A stretch of DNA of 27,379 bases, from the NCBI GenBank assembly GCA_003537755.1, contig DPQS01000030.1, forward strand, positions 1 through 27,379, in the 5' to 3' direction. Every line of letters starts with the position of its first letter. Within the stretch, counting starts at the first letter, position 1. A program made the position numbers and the translations under genes. This stretch comes from Clostridiales bacterium (GTDB taxonomy: Bacteria > Bacillota > Clostridia > Christensenellales > CAG-314). Positions 12,084 to 20,283 of the stretch are shown one piece after another. Below the pieces are notes generated by a model that was not told the origin of the DNA, did not search any database, and was given only the letters and a program-made list of their open reading frames with translations.

Positions 12084-13121
12084 ATGAAGTTTATTCATAC
12101 CGCGGACATACACCTCGATTCGCCGCTTGTGGGCGTGTCCGACGGCAAAACGCGCAGATACGAACTGCTTAAAGCCGTTGCCAATATGTCCGACTACGCC
12201 GACAACAACGGCATTTCGGCAATAGTGGTTGCTGGCGATTTGTTTGACGACAAGTTTGTTTCGCCGCAGACAATCAGGGGCGTGGCGGAAATTATCAAGG
12301 GCAGTAAGGCGCGGTGGTTTGTGCTTTGCGGCAATCACGGCGACCGAACGCCCTACGACAAATTACACGAAATTTGTAATACGGTTGCGTTTTTTGACGA
12401 CAAATGGACGACCTATCGCATGGGAAACGTCGTGTTTTGCGGACGGGAACTGAGCCCGGACGACACCGCCCCCTGGCAAGACATGCCGTTGTCGGAGGAC
12501 GACTACAACGTTGTTGTGCTACACGGCGACGTGGACAGCGACGCCTACGGACACATCGACGGCAGGATGCTTTCGACCGCGCCGGTCAATTACGTTGCGC
12601 TGGGGCACAGACATGCGCTGCAAACGCTTAGTTTCGGCAGGCACAAGGGAGCGTACAGCGGCACTCTCGAAGCACGCGGATTTGACGAAACAGCGCCGAC
12701 CGGCTTTGTTGTGGTGGACACGGACAAGGACGAAATCACCTTTGTCAAACAGGCGTTGCGCCGCGTTGTAACCAGACAGATTGACCTCAGCAAAGCCGAC
12801 AGCGACATCGCGGCGGAACGCACAATTGCCGACGCCGTTGCGGACGAATCGCCGCGCAACTACCTCAATGTCGTGCTTGTCGGCACGGTGAACCGTGGAG
12901 TGCGTGCGGAATACGTCGCAAAACAGTATCTTACGGGTAAATTTTTTGCGCTGCGCATACAAAACGACACCAAGGTACAACGCGACCTTGCAAAACTTGC
13001 CGAAGAAGTATCTCTTCGCGGTGAGTTTGTCAAGTTGGCATTACAAATCGAGGACGAGGCCGAACGCAACCGCGTGCTGGACATGGGACTTGCCGCGCTG
13101 GACGGGGAGGAATTGCAATGA
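12084..13121 (+). CDS. YhaO/SbcD/Mre11-like metallophosphoesterase, DNA repair nuclease subunit
   Basis: The calcineurin-like phosphoesterase motifs that hold two metal ions are all present: D8-x-H10, G51-D52, G83-N84-H85, H147-G148 and G174-H175-R-H177. This is the Mre11/SbcD/YhaO type of DNA exonuclease, which works with a Rad50-like ATPase. The GNHD box reads GNHGD, a small variation. The length of 345 residues is nearer YhaO than full SbcD. A very good AAAGGAGG site precedes the ATG. The last codon overlaps the next gene by four bases (ATGA), so the nuclease and ATPase subunits are made together. I favour the YhaO name because of the partner's structure but leave the symbol empty. Confidence 0.85.
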   Translation: MKFIHTADIHLDSPLVGVSDGKTRRYELLKAVANMSDYADNNGISAIVVAGDLFDDKFVSPQTIRGVAEIIKGSKARWFVLCGNHGDRTPYDKLHEICNTVAFFDDKWTTYRMGNVVFCGRELSPDDTAPWQDMPLSEDDYNVVVLHGDVDSDAYGHIDGRMLSTAPVNYVALGHRHALQTLSFGRHKGAYSGTLEARGFDETAPTGFVVVDTDKDEITFVKQALRRVVTRQIDLSKADSDIAAERTIADAVADESPRNYLNVVLVGTVNRGVRAEYVAKQYLTGKFFALRIQNDTKVQRDLAKLAEEVSLRGEFVKLALQIEDEAERNRVLDMGLAALDGEELQ

Positions 13122-15028
13122 AAATTTTACATATATCGGTGGCGGCTTTCGGTAAGGCACAAGGGGTTGAATTAGACTTCTGCGCAGGCGTAAACGTTAT
13201 GCAAAACGCAAATTCTTTCGGCAAGACAACCATCGCAAACTTCATTCGCGCAATGCTGTACGGAATCAACTACACGCGTACGAAGGCGGACAAGGCAGAC
13301 GACGAACGCGTAAACGACGTAGACAGGTTTGCGCCGTGGGGATTGACGGGCAAATTCGGCGGTAGTATGACGGTGGAACACAACTGCGAAAAGTGGCGTA
13401 TCGAGCGTTTTTTCGGTACGACGGCGCGGCAGGAAAGCCTTACCGTGACCAACGAAACGACGGGGCGCGAAGTGCCGCTTACGGTGTCGCCGGGCGAGTT
13501 TTTTCTCGGTCTTACCGACGAAAGCTACGACCGCAGCACCTACTATCCGCAGGAATTCGTGCAGTTTACTTCCAACGAAAATATCGACGGTAAACTGGCA
13601 AACCTTGTGGACAGCGCAGACTACGACGAAGTGCAGGACAGGTTGCTTGTCTACCGCCGTCAGAAGCGTGCAGGACGTGGCGTGGGCGGTACTATCGCCG
13701 CGCTTGACAACGAGATTTTCAGCCTGCAAAGGCAACTTAACGACGCATTGAAGGCTGATGAAGAAATGCAACGCACTGCCGAACAGCGTACGGCGACAGA
13801 GGGACAAATACGGCAGTTAAATGCGCGAAAGTGCGACGTTAAACAACGTTTGGACGACGTAAAACGGCAAATCGTGCTTGCTACGCCCACGGAAGAGCAA
13901 CAAGCGGCACAGAAGCGTGTTGCCGATGCGGAACTGAACATGGCAAAGTATCCTTCGACACTTGCCGACGACCGCAAAAGGGCAACGGAGCTGTTGGACA
14001 AAATAAAAGTAACCGACAGACATCCCAACGTGCAAAAGTCTGCGTTCAAGCCGAAGTGGTGGCTTGTCGCGCTTGCGGCGGTGCTTATCGCAGGCGGTGC
14101 GGCGTTGTGTTTCGCGGGGCAAATTCCACTGCTTATTTGCGGTGGCATAGCCGTAGTGTGCGGCGCGGCGATACTTGTTGTCGGGTTGATTGCAGGACGC
14201 GGCAAAGATGTCGAAACTTTGCAAAGCACGGAGTGGGACGAACTGGTTGCGGACTATATGCGTATTGTCGGTCGCTATGTGGACGTTACGGGCAAAGACC
14301 TTGACGGGGCGGCAGAACTGTTCCGGAACTATTGCATTGCGCGCGACCGCGACATGGAGATACTTAAAGCTTTGAAGGAACTTACGCATGCTATGCCGCA
14401 AGCGGACATTACGCGCCTGACCGCTCGGGAAAACGCGCTGGAAACGGAACTGGAAAGTGTCGGTAGGGAAATCGACCAACGCACGCGTCAACTGGGTAAT
14501 CTGGACGGCTATGCGGCGGCGCAGAGCGCGAAAGTGGCGGACAAGGCGGAAATCGAGGACAAAATTCTGAATGCGCGCGCGGCAAAAGCCGATGAGGAAC
14601 AGAAGTACGACACTGCGGAACGCGTAAGTCAACTGCTTGTCGCCGCCAAGGAAAACCTGTCGGGCAGTTACCTGCCCAAATTGCGTGCCCGCGTGACGGA
14701 ATTGGTGGACTACGTGACGGGCGGCAGTTACGAGGTTACCCTTGACCGCAACTTTGCCGTGCGCCTGAGGGAAAACGGACAAACAAACCGAATGACGTCC
14801 TATTCGCGCGGAATAAGGGAAATTACGCTGTTGTGTTTCCGCATTGCGCTGTCTGAACTGCTTTACGACGGTGCGGTGCCGTTGTTGATTGTGGACGACG
14901 CGTTTGTCAACTTTGACGACGACAACTTTGCGCGCGCAACAAGACTGCTTGCGGACTTGTCGGCGAAGTGCGGTACGCAGGTGATTTACTTTACCTGCCA
15001 CAGCCGTCTCGGCGCCCTGGAAGGGTAG
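13118..15028 (+). CDS. YhaN/SbcC-like AAA ATPase with two central membrane segments
   Basis: This is the likely ATPase partner of the upstream nuclease. The N-terminus (MKILHISVAAFGKAQGVEL) and the P-loop region QNANSFGKTTIANFI with Lys36 fit the SbcC/Rad50/YhaN family. The P-loop is unusual, with Asn30 where Gly or Ala is expected in the GxxxxGK pattern. The C-terminus has a signature-like SYSRGIREITLLCFRIAL and Walker B LLIVDDAFVNFDDD with D593-D594; Asp rather than Glu at the second position is, as I recall, common in YhaN-type proteins. Coiled-coil arms lie at about 180-300 and 370-520. Two hydrophobic helices at about 314-334 and 339-362 suggest membrane attachment at the tip of the coiled coil. 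At 636 residues it is much shorter than classical SbcC. Confidence 0.82.
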   Translation: MKILHISVAAFGKAQGVELDFCAGVNVMQNANSFGKTTIANFIRAMLYGINYTRTKADKADDERVNDVDRFAPWGLTGKFGGSMTVEHNCEKWRIERFFGTTARQESLTVTNETTGREVPLTVSPGEFFLGLTDESYDRSTYYPQEFVQFTSNENIDGKLANLVDSADYDEVQDRLLVYRRQKRAGRGVGGTIAALDNEIFSLQRQLNDALKADEEMQRTAEQRTATEGQIRQLNARKCDVKQRLDDVKRQIVLATPTEEQQAAQKRVADAELNMAKYPSTLADDRKRATELLDKIKVTDRHPNVQKSAFKPKWWLVALAAVLIAGGAALCFAGQIPLLICGGIAVVCGAAILVVGLIAGRGKDVETLQSTEWDELVADYMRIVGRYVDVTGKDLDGAAELFRNYCIARDRDMEILKALKELTHAMPQADITRLTARENALETELESVGREIDQRTRQLGNLDGYAAAQSAKVADKAEIEDKILNARAAKADEEQKYDTAERVSQLLVAAKENLSGSYLPKLRARVTELVDYVTGGSYEVTLDRNFAVRLRENGQTNRMTSYSRGIREITLLCFRIALSELLYDGAVPLLIVDDAFVNFDDDNFARATRLLADLSAKCGTQVIYFTCHSRLGALEG

Positions 15029-15044
15029 TTTTTTGCGGCGTTCA

Positions 15045-15088
15045 GGCGGAAACGAACCCGACCGCGTTGAATGTAACCGCCGATTTTT
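15045..15088 (+). terminator. candidate terminator of the YhaO-YhaN unit
   Basis: GGCGG (15045-15049) pairs with CCGCC (15077-15081), with an inner AACG/CGTT helix, and five T follow at 15084-15088. The structure has a large bulge, so it is only a weak candidate. Confidence 0.3.
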
Positions 15089-15130
15089 GTATTATGCCGG
15101 CGTGTACGGCTACCATTTAGCAAAAATTAA

Positions 15131-15162
15131 GCCGATTGGCAGAAAAATTTCTGTCAATCGGC
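15131..15162. repeat. 15-bp stem inverted repeat upstream of tRNA-Leu
   Basis: GCCGATTGGCAGAAA and its complement TTTCTGTCAATCGGC form an almost perfect 15-bp dyad (one G-T pair) around two bases. On the plus strand no T run follows; on the minus strand it would be followed by TTAATTTTT, so it could end transcription coming from the right. It could instead be a dispersed palindromic repeat. Confidence 0.6.
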
Positions 15163-15183
15163 GCAAAATTTGCCAAAAAATTA

Positions 15184-15212
15184 TTGATAAATTTCTTTTT
15201 TTGTGCTATAGT
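15184..15212 (+). promoter_or_regulatory. promoter of tRNA-Leu
   Basis: TTGATA at 15184-15189 and TATAGT at 15207-15212 are separated by 17 bp, with TG one base before the -10. The predicted start is about 85 bases before the mature tRNA, leaving a 5' leader for RNase P to remove. Confidence 0.7.
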
Positions 15213-15304
15213 ATTAAGGCTGTAAGCGAAAGTGGCAGTGTGCGTTTATGGTTGCGTGACGTTGTGCGACGCTTGATATGGTGTTAAATTTAACAATTAA
15301 ATAT

Positions 15305-15387
15305 GCGGATGTGGCGAAATTGGCAGACGCGCATGATTCAGGTTCATGTGGGAAACCATGCAGGTTCAAGTCCTGTCATCCGCACCA
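15305..15387 (+). tRNA. tRNA-Leu (anticodon CAG), CCA encoded
   Basis: The acceptor stem GCGGATG (15305-15311) pairs with CATCCGC (15377-15383), followed by A and an encoded CCA. The anticodon arm CATGA/TCATG holds the loop TTCAGGT with anticodon CAG at 15339-15341, reading CUG leucine codons. The variable arm (TGG-GAAA-CCA) makes it a class II tRNA as expected for leucine, and the T arm has loop TTCAAGT. It marks the junction between the housekeeping block and the A+T-richer accessory DNA, so it may be the integration target of the island. Confidence 0.95.
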
Positions 15388-15396
15388 AACAAGAAT

Positions 15397-15438
15397 AAAA
15401 CGAACCCGAGAGAAAATCTTGAGTTCGTTTTGTTTTTT
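15397..15438 (+). terminator. intrinsic terminator after tRNA-Leu
   Basis: AAAACGAAC pairs with GTTCGTTTT, with the helix continuing inward through GAGA/TCTT, and it runs into TGTTTTTT. It starts ten bases after the tRNA CCA end. Confidence 0.85.
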
Positions 15439-15490
15439 ACAAGAGATTATTTTGGACTTAAAATCAAACTATAAATACATCACAACCTTT

Positions 15491-15518
15491 AACCGAGTGT
15501 TCTAAACGCTCGGTTTTT
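15491..15518 (+). terminator. second intrinsic terminator, 3' of tRNA-Leu
   Basis: AACCGAGTG (15491-15499) pairs with CGCTCGGTT (15507-15515) around a seven-base loop and ends in a run of five T. It either backs up the first terminator or belongs to DNA brought in with the island. The stretch 15519-15755 contains no gene that I can see, only the direct repeats listed next and the ribosome-binding site of the following gene. Confidence 0.8.
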
Positions 15519-15664
15519 CTATGCTGTTTTGCCGTCCGATTTATCGCCTTTCGTCTGCGTTTGTAGCACAGAAAAAAGCGAAAGTCAACGGCAAAAATTT
15601 TTACCGAAAACTCTGAAATTGCCGACTGCTACATAAAACTTTTTGCTAGTCGTTGACTTCCGTC

Positions 15665-15699
15665 ATTGCGACTTTAATTCACATTGTTATTGCGACTTT
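15665..15699 (+). repeat. two 11-bp direct repeats upstream of the sigma-like gene
   Basis: ATTGCGACTTT occurs at 15665-15675 and again at 15689-15699, 24 bp apart start to start, within 100 bases of the sigma-like gene. The spacing is a little over two helical turns, so this may be a pair of regulator-binding half-sites. No clear promoter hexamers are seen here apart from a TTGACT at 15653-15658 without a good -10. Confidence 0.5.
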
Positions 15700-15755
15700 T
15701 CCCGGTGCTACTTCCGTTTTTGCCGAAAGGCGAATTAAATCGGAGGTAAATCCAA

Positions 15756-16376
15756 ATGAAGACAAAAATATTAGATTTTAGCGTTCTGAAAGAAGAAATC
15801 TCACAAGATAATGTGCTTGAAATGGCAGAACTTATCGCATTTATGGAATTACGTTTCCAGATAGGTTATTTGGGAAGTCGCGCACAAAAAATGTATGCCG
15901 ACCTGTATGGCGATATCAAGCACAAAAACGAATTAGGTTATATGCTCAGCGACTCTTACGATTTAGTTCAAGAGGGCGCGTTGTATCTTTGCGACCATTA
16001 CGGAAAGCATTTGAACGACGTTATATCTTACAGCAAAAAAGGTAAGCCGGTTACTATCGAGATTGCCTGTATCCGTAAAATGATGAAGTTGATTAACCGT
16101 AAAACAAGTGATTATTACCGAATTGTAAGTCTTGATGCTTTAACGCCTGTAAGCGAGCCGTCATACGAAATAAAAGAAGAAGTCGTACGAGATTATACTT
16201 TATACGAAAAAATCGTTTCAAGCCTTAATTTAACCGAAAATATGAGTATCGCCTTGGAATGCCGCGTAAAGGGTTTAAGTTACCCAGAAATAGGCAGAGT
16301 CTTATCTCGCGCGCAAGCTACAGTTTATGAATATTTTATCAAAATGCGCAAAAGATATACGGCGATTTACGGATAG
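15756..16376 (+). CDS. sigma-70-like HTH protein of a mobile element
   Basis: The 206-residue protein has weak but recognisable sigma-factor features. Around residues 66-90, DSYDLVQEGALYLCDHYG resembles sigma region 2. Residues about 155-200 (LTENMSIALECRVKGLSYPEIGRVLS and following) form a region-4-like helix-turn-helix at about 172-196. Similar small sigma-like proteins are common on Bacillota integrative elements, where they may control element genes; I cannot say which promoters it uses. The start at ATG 15756 is preceded by CGGAGGT. Codons are A+T-richer than in the housekeeping genes to the left. It is convergent with the restriction operon and separated from it by a hairpin at 16419-16446. 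Confidence 0.6.
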   Translation: MKTKILDFSVLKEEISQDNVLEMAELIAFMELRFQIGYLGSRAQKMYADLYGDIKHKNELGYMLSDSYDLVQEGALYLCDHYGKHLNDVISYSKKGKPVTIEIACIRKMMKLINRKTSDYYRIVSLDALTPVSEPSYEIKEEVVRDYTLYEKIVSSLNLTENMSIALECRVKGLSYPEIGRVLSRAQATVYEYFIKMRKRYTAIYG

Positions 16377-16418
16377 ACAGCGTGTATCAAACAAATTGCA
16401 TAACCATATGGTGAGGCA

Positions 16419-16446
16419 AAAGCCGGGAGCAAAAACTCTCGGCTTT
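16419..16446. terminator. hairpin between convergent genes, probable bidirectional terminator
   Basis: AAAGCCGGGAG (16419-16429) pairs over 11 bp with CTCTCGGCTTT (16436-16446), one G-T pair, around a CAAAAA loop. Only the TTT of the stem supplies a T run, but the position between the ends of the sigma-like gene and res suits a shared terminator. Confidence 0.6.
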
Positions 16447-16460
16447 CAAAATGATTAAGA

Positions 16461-19400
16461 TTATTTATTCATAATATCCATTAGCTGTCGATAACTATTT
16501 ACGACATCGTAATGAACTTTCCCATCGTTAAGTTTTGCGAACAATTTTTTTGCACACAGGTTCTTAGCAATTTCGATTTCATCTCTATGTTCTTCGCTTC
16601 CTTTCGTTTCGGCAATAAAATAGATGTATTTTACACTTTTTTCGTAGAAAGCAATCGCCCAGTCCGGAGAATAATTACCAACGGGAGTAGGTATTTTGAA
16701 CGTTTTCGGCAATTTAGCATAGACACATACTTTGTCCTCATCACGATCCAAATCAAGAGCAAAATTCTTTTCTATATCGCTATCGACGACCACATACGGC
16801 GTAATATGTTTGTCAACCTTTACGGCTTTTTCGAAGTTTACAACGCCTCCGAGATTGAAAATATCCGAAGTATACGGTTCTTCGTCGGTAATATCATACT
16901 TAATTTCATCAATGACCAGCGACGCTTTTTGCTCGTTAATATACCTAACGACTTTGCTTATAAATTCTTCCGGATTATTTCTGAACATTGCGAACTTGAA
17001 TTTCTCAATGCCTTGCAGAATTTTAACTACAGTTTTTCTTGTAAGCGTAGTTCCTTGGGCGACTTTGCCGATAAGGTCATAAACCGCATTCGAACCACCA
17101 GTATTTTTGAGCGTGGTAGTCTTTGTTTTGCCCTCCGTAAAATCTAAATTATCTTTTCCCTGCGAACCAACAGTTCTGACATACGTAAGTTCCGTGACAT
17201 ATAATTGATCGTTAATTGCTTTAATCGAGCGGGCTATCAATTCATCACTATCAAAATTTACGGTATAGGCGTATTTGTGGTTTATATAATTCCACAATTT
17301 TTTGAACTCTGCTTTGTAAAAGTTATCGTTGAGCGGGTTTTCGGTAATCTTAGGCTTACTTGCCGAACCGACCAATTCGGCAAATACTTTTTCATCAAAC
17401 ACGCCTTGAACAAGTTTATGAATGCCGTCAGACATTTTTTCAAGCTCAACGGGTAGCGGTGCAAACGTGCCGTTTTCTTGCGCTGTTCTATATTCGTCAG
17501 TAATATTGCCATCGTAGTCAATATAGCCATTAAATCCAAGATAACGTTCGATTTTTACAGCTTGTTCTTTGGTTATCTCAATTCTATCGCCATCAACAAC
17601 AATAACCTTGCCGGCGAAATATTCTTTTGTGGCTTTCGTAGGTCTTTCATAAAGCGCATCTTTAATATCCTTTTGCAAATCGGCTACGAATGTTCTGTAA
17701 CTATCGCTGGCGATAACGGTAAGAACGTTTATATCGTGTACTTTAAGCCCTTGAATACTTCCGTCTATTCTGTCACCTGCACGGTTAACGCAAAGACGCA
17801 TACCGCGACCGACTTCCTGACGTTTATTAACCTCGCTATTGCTTTGCTTTAAGGTGCAGATCTGGAATACGTTTGGATTATCCCAGCCTTCTCTCAAAGC
17901 GGAGTGAGAGAAAATAAACCTAGTAGGTTCTTCGAAAGACAGCAACCTTTCTTTATTTTTCAATATCAAATCGTACGCTGAAATATCGTCGCAGATGCCT
18001 TTCTTTTCAACGGAATTTATCACTCGATTTGTCTTTTTGTCTATTGAGAAATATCCTTTATGAGTATCGTGTACGTCAATACTTCTCAAATAGTTTACGT
18101 ATGGGCTTTCATAGATGGTAATGTAATCATTGAGTACATTTACATACTCTTGCTCGAACATAACTCCGTAATCGCCTAAAAGTTCGTTGCCGTCCTCGTC
18201 GTATTGACGATAGTGTGCAACCTCATCAATAAAGAATAACGAAAGACACTTGATCCCCAAGTTAAACAGCTTTTCTTCTTTTTCAAAGTGGGAAAGAATA
18301 GTTTCTCTTATTTGAATACGGCGCATATCGCGTTCGGAAATATCTCCGCGAACCTCGTCGACGGCTATAACTAAACCGTTAAGGAAAGTTATGGTATTGT
18401 CGATAGGATTTATGTCCTTGATTACAAAACCGTTTTTATACTGCTCCAGAGGCGGCATTTTGCCGTTGTTTCCGGCAGAGAGTTCATATAAATTATCTCC
18501 GACGCCTAAAATTCTGGTTTCACGGTTGATACTCTTTGCATAATTAACTTCAAACGTAACTCTTGCCATCGGCGGCTTTTTCGGATCAAGCAATATCTTA
18601 GAAAGATAAACAAAACCGTCCGTGCCGCGTAAATTGCGAAGCTCGAAACCTTTAACTTCTATCTTCTTTACGAGTTTCTTTTGATAAGCGTCTAATGCGT
18701 CAAGAACATACACAGGGTTATGAACATTTTTATGCGTTGCCGAGTAGTTTAAAGAAAACAACGGATTAAAGCGTTTTATACTTGTTTGAGTTGCGTCTCC
18801 GCCGAGCTTTTGCGGTTCGTCAAGAATAACAATAGGACGGTTCGCCGCGATAACGTCAATAGGGCGACGACTGCCAAAACTGTCCTGCTTGCTGTAAATA
18901 ATACGCGCTGCTTCGTTTTTTGCGCCTTCTTTAAGCGACGATGCAAATGCCTGATTGTTGATTATCATCACGTAAATATCTTTACTCGATGAAAAATTGT
19001 CAAGTTGGTTAAGGTTTTTGCTGTTGTACACGAAGTAGCGTGCCTTTTTGCCGTAATATTCAAAGAAGTGATCTTCCATTACTTCGAAAGACTTCTTAAC
19101 GCCTTCGCGTATAGCAATAGAAGGTACGACCACAATAAACTTACTCCAACCATATTGCTTGTTGAGTTCAAACATGGTTTTTATGTAACAATAAGTTTTG
19201 CCGGTACCCGTTTCCATTTCAATATCAAGTGCGCAGCGACAATTAGGTCCGAACGGTTTAGACAATTCGCTCGATTGCTTTATGTTGTTTGAAAGCTGTA
19301 AAGCTCGTATGTTATCTAGAATTTGGGCATCCGAAAGTTCAATTTGAGCATTCTCAAATCCGCTTCCGTCGGAATCTATATAGTTCACATCTTCTTCAAA

Positions 19401-19544
19401 CATAGCAGTTTGAACGGCTCTGCCTTGTTTTCCTAAATCGCGCAAATAGGATACTTTGTCATTGAAAGACTGTCCTTCAAAGACTTTTACGACAGCATCT
19501 ACCGCTTCGGTTTGGTAATCTTGTATCTTAAATTTGAATTTCAT
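16461..19544 (-). CDS. res: type III restriction enzyme, Res subunit (helicase-nuclease)
   Basis: Res couples ATP hydrolysis to DNA translocation and cuts DNA when bound to Mod. Walker A is ETGTGKT at 111-117 and the Walker B box is DEPQ at 242-245, a form typical of type III Res. Helicase motifs V and VI follow (FSHSALREGWDNPNVF, then KRQEVGRGMRL). The C-terminus has a PD-(D/E)xK nuclease signature with D961, E979 and K981 (SPDW, then FIAETKG). All key residues are present in 1027 residues, so it looks active. It is the last gene of the operon; its ATG overlaps the stop of the preceding gene (ATGA), so the two are translationally coupled. Confidence 0.93.
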   Translation of the reverse strand: MKFKFKIQDYQTEAVDAVVKVFEGQSFNDKVSYLRDLGKQGRAVQTAMFEEDVNYIDSDGSGFENAQIELSDAQILDNIRALQLSNNIKQSSELSKPFGPNCRCALDIEMETGTGKTYCYIKTMFELNKQYGWSKFIVVVPSIAIREGVKKSFEVMEDHFFEYYGKKARYFVYNSKNLNQLDNFSSSKDIYVMIINNQAFASSLKEGAKNEAARIIYSKQDSFGSRRPIDVIAANRPIVILDEPQKLGGDATQTSIKRFNPLFSLNYSATHKNVHNPVYVLDALDAYQKKLVKKIEVKGFELRNLRGTDGFVYLSKILLDPKKPPMARVTFEVNYAKSINRETRILGVGDNLYELSAGNNGKMPPLEQYKNGFVIKDINPIDNTITFLNGLVIAVDEVRGDISERDMRRIQIRETILSHFEKEEKLFNLGIKCLSLFFIDEVAHYRQYDEDGNELLGDYGVMFEQEYVNVLNDYITIYESPYVNYLRSIDVHDTHKGYFSIDKKTNRVINSVEKKGICDDISAYDLILKNKERLLSFEEPTRFIFSHSALREGWDNPNVFQICTLKQSNSEVNKRQEVGRGMRLCVNRAGDRIDGSIQGLKVHDINVLTVIASDSYRTFVADLQKDIKDALYERPTKATKEYFAGKVIVVDGDRIEITKEQAVKIERYLGFNGYIDYDGNITDEYRTAQENGTFAPLPVELEKMSDGIHKLVQGVFDEKVFAELVGSASKPKITENPLNDNFYKAEFKKLWNYINHKYAYTVNFDSDELIARSIKAINDQLYVTELTYVRTVGSQGKDNLDFTEGKTKTTTLKNTGGSNAVYDLIGKVAQGTTLTRKTVVKILQGIEKFKFAMFRNNPEEFISKVVRYINEQKASLVIDEIKYDITDEEPYTSDIFNLGGVVNFEKAVKVDKHITPYVVVDSDIEKNFALDLDRDEDKVCVYAKLPKTFKIPTPVGNYSPDWAIAFYEKSVKYIYFIAETKGSEEHRDEIEIAKNLCAKKLFAKLNDGKVHYDVVNSYRQLMDIMNK

Positions 19545-20281
19545 TTCTGTAAACCTACCATACCTCTTTCATGTTCGCTCAAATCTAAAAATGAGTATAC
19601 TTCTCCCGCTTTTGAAGCGTTCTTACAAATTGCTTCATTTTTTAGAACCGCAGAAAGAATATATTTCATTTGTACCTGTAACTTTTTGTCGAAGATTTTA
19701 TAATCTGTAGCATCTTGAGTAATATGAAGATGTATTTTATTCCTTATAGATTTGAACTTTTTCAAGAAGTCAAATGCTTCTGCTGTCTTGAACTTCATTA
19801 GTTTTTTTGACCTAACTTTATCGATTATTGCATCAAATTGCAATTCGTCAATCTGCGCATCGACTTTTTCAAATACTTCTACTTGGACTTTTAGTGTTCT
19901 ACCTTCCAGCTCAAATGGCTTTTGATTATCAATTTTAATTTTATGGATAGACTTCCATTCGCTGGCTTTCCAATTTCCGGAGTCTTTTACTAAATAAGCA
20001 AATATCGCTTCAATTATGGACATAGATGTAATGATATAATTTTTACATACCATCCTTTCAAGAACATCCGTCAGATATACAGAATCAAGCTGTTTTTGCA
20101 AATACTGAATGTATTGCAAATTATACGCAATGTTTTTACCAGTTGCGTATGCATTATTTTTCTTTGTCATAGGAATATCTATAACGCTTGAAAGCTCTGG
20201 AATCATTACAGGTGACCAATTGCTTCCGTCATCGTTTTTTAGCACACAGAAAGAATTTTTCTGTTCCATACTATCGCTCAT
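19541..20281 (-). CDS. uncharacterised HEPN-like protein inserted between mod and res
   Basis: I do not recognise a named family with certainty. The 246-residue protein is mostly helical and contains, near residues 175-187, a segment FKSIRNKIHLHIT in which R180-N181 is followed by H184 and H186. This resembles the catalytic R-N-x-H signature of HEPN ribonuclease domains, and an upstream helix YIITSMSIIEAIFAYLV (82-98) fits the first HEPN helix pattern. HEPN proteins are often RNA-cutting toxins or sensors in defence systems. The gene starts 2 bp after mod, with AAGGAAGG inside the end of mod, and overlaps res by 4 bp, so it is made together with the restriction enzyme. Classic type III systems have only mod and res. 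The function here is inference. Confidence 0.5.
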   Translation of the reverse strand: MSDSMEQKNSFCVLKNDDGSNWSPVMIPELSSVIDIPMTKKNNAYATGKNIAYNLQYIQYLQKQLDSVYLTDVLERMVCKNYIITSMSIIEAIFAYLVKDSGNWKASEWKSIHKIKIDNQKPFELEGRTLKVQVEVFEKVDAQIDELQFDAIIDKVRSKKLMKFKTAEAFDFLKKFKSIRNKIHLHITQDATDYKIFDKKLQVQMKYILSAVLKNEAICKNASKAGEVYSFLDLSEHERGMVGLQK

Positions 20282-20283
20282 GC

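Noticed and set aside
15015..15034. CCCT/AGGG hairpin with T6 at the end of the YhaN-like gene
   Set aside because: Only a 4-bp stem overlapping the stop codon; too unstable to call with confidence.
15278..15505. Small open frame across tRNA-Leu
   Set aside because: It overlaps the complete tRNA and its terminator and has no ribosome-binding site.
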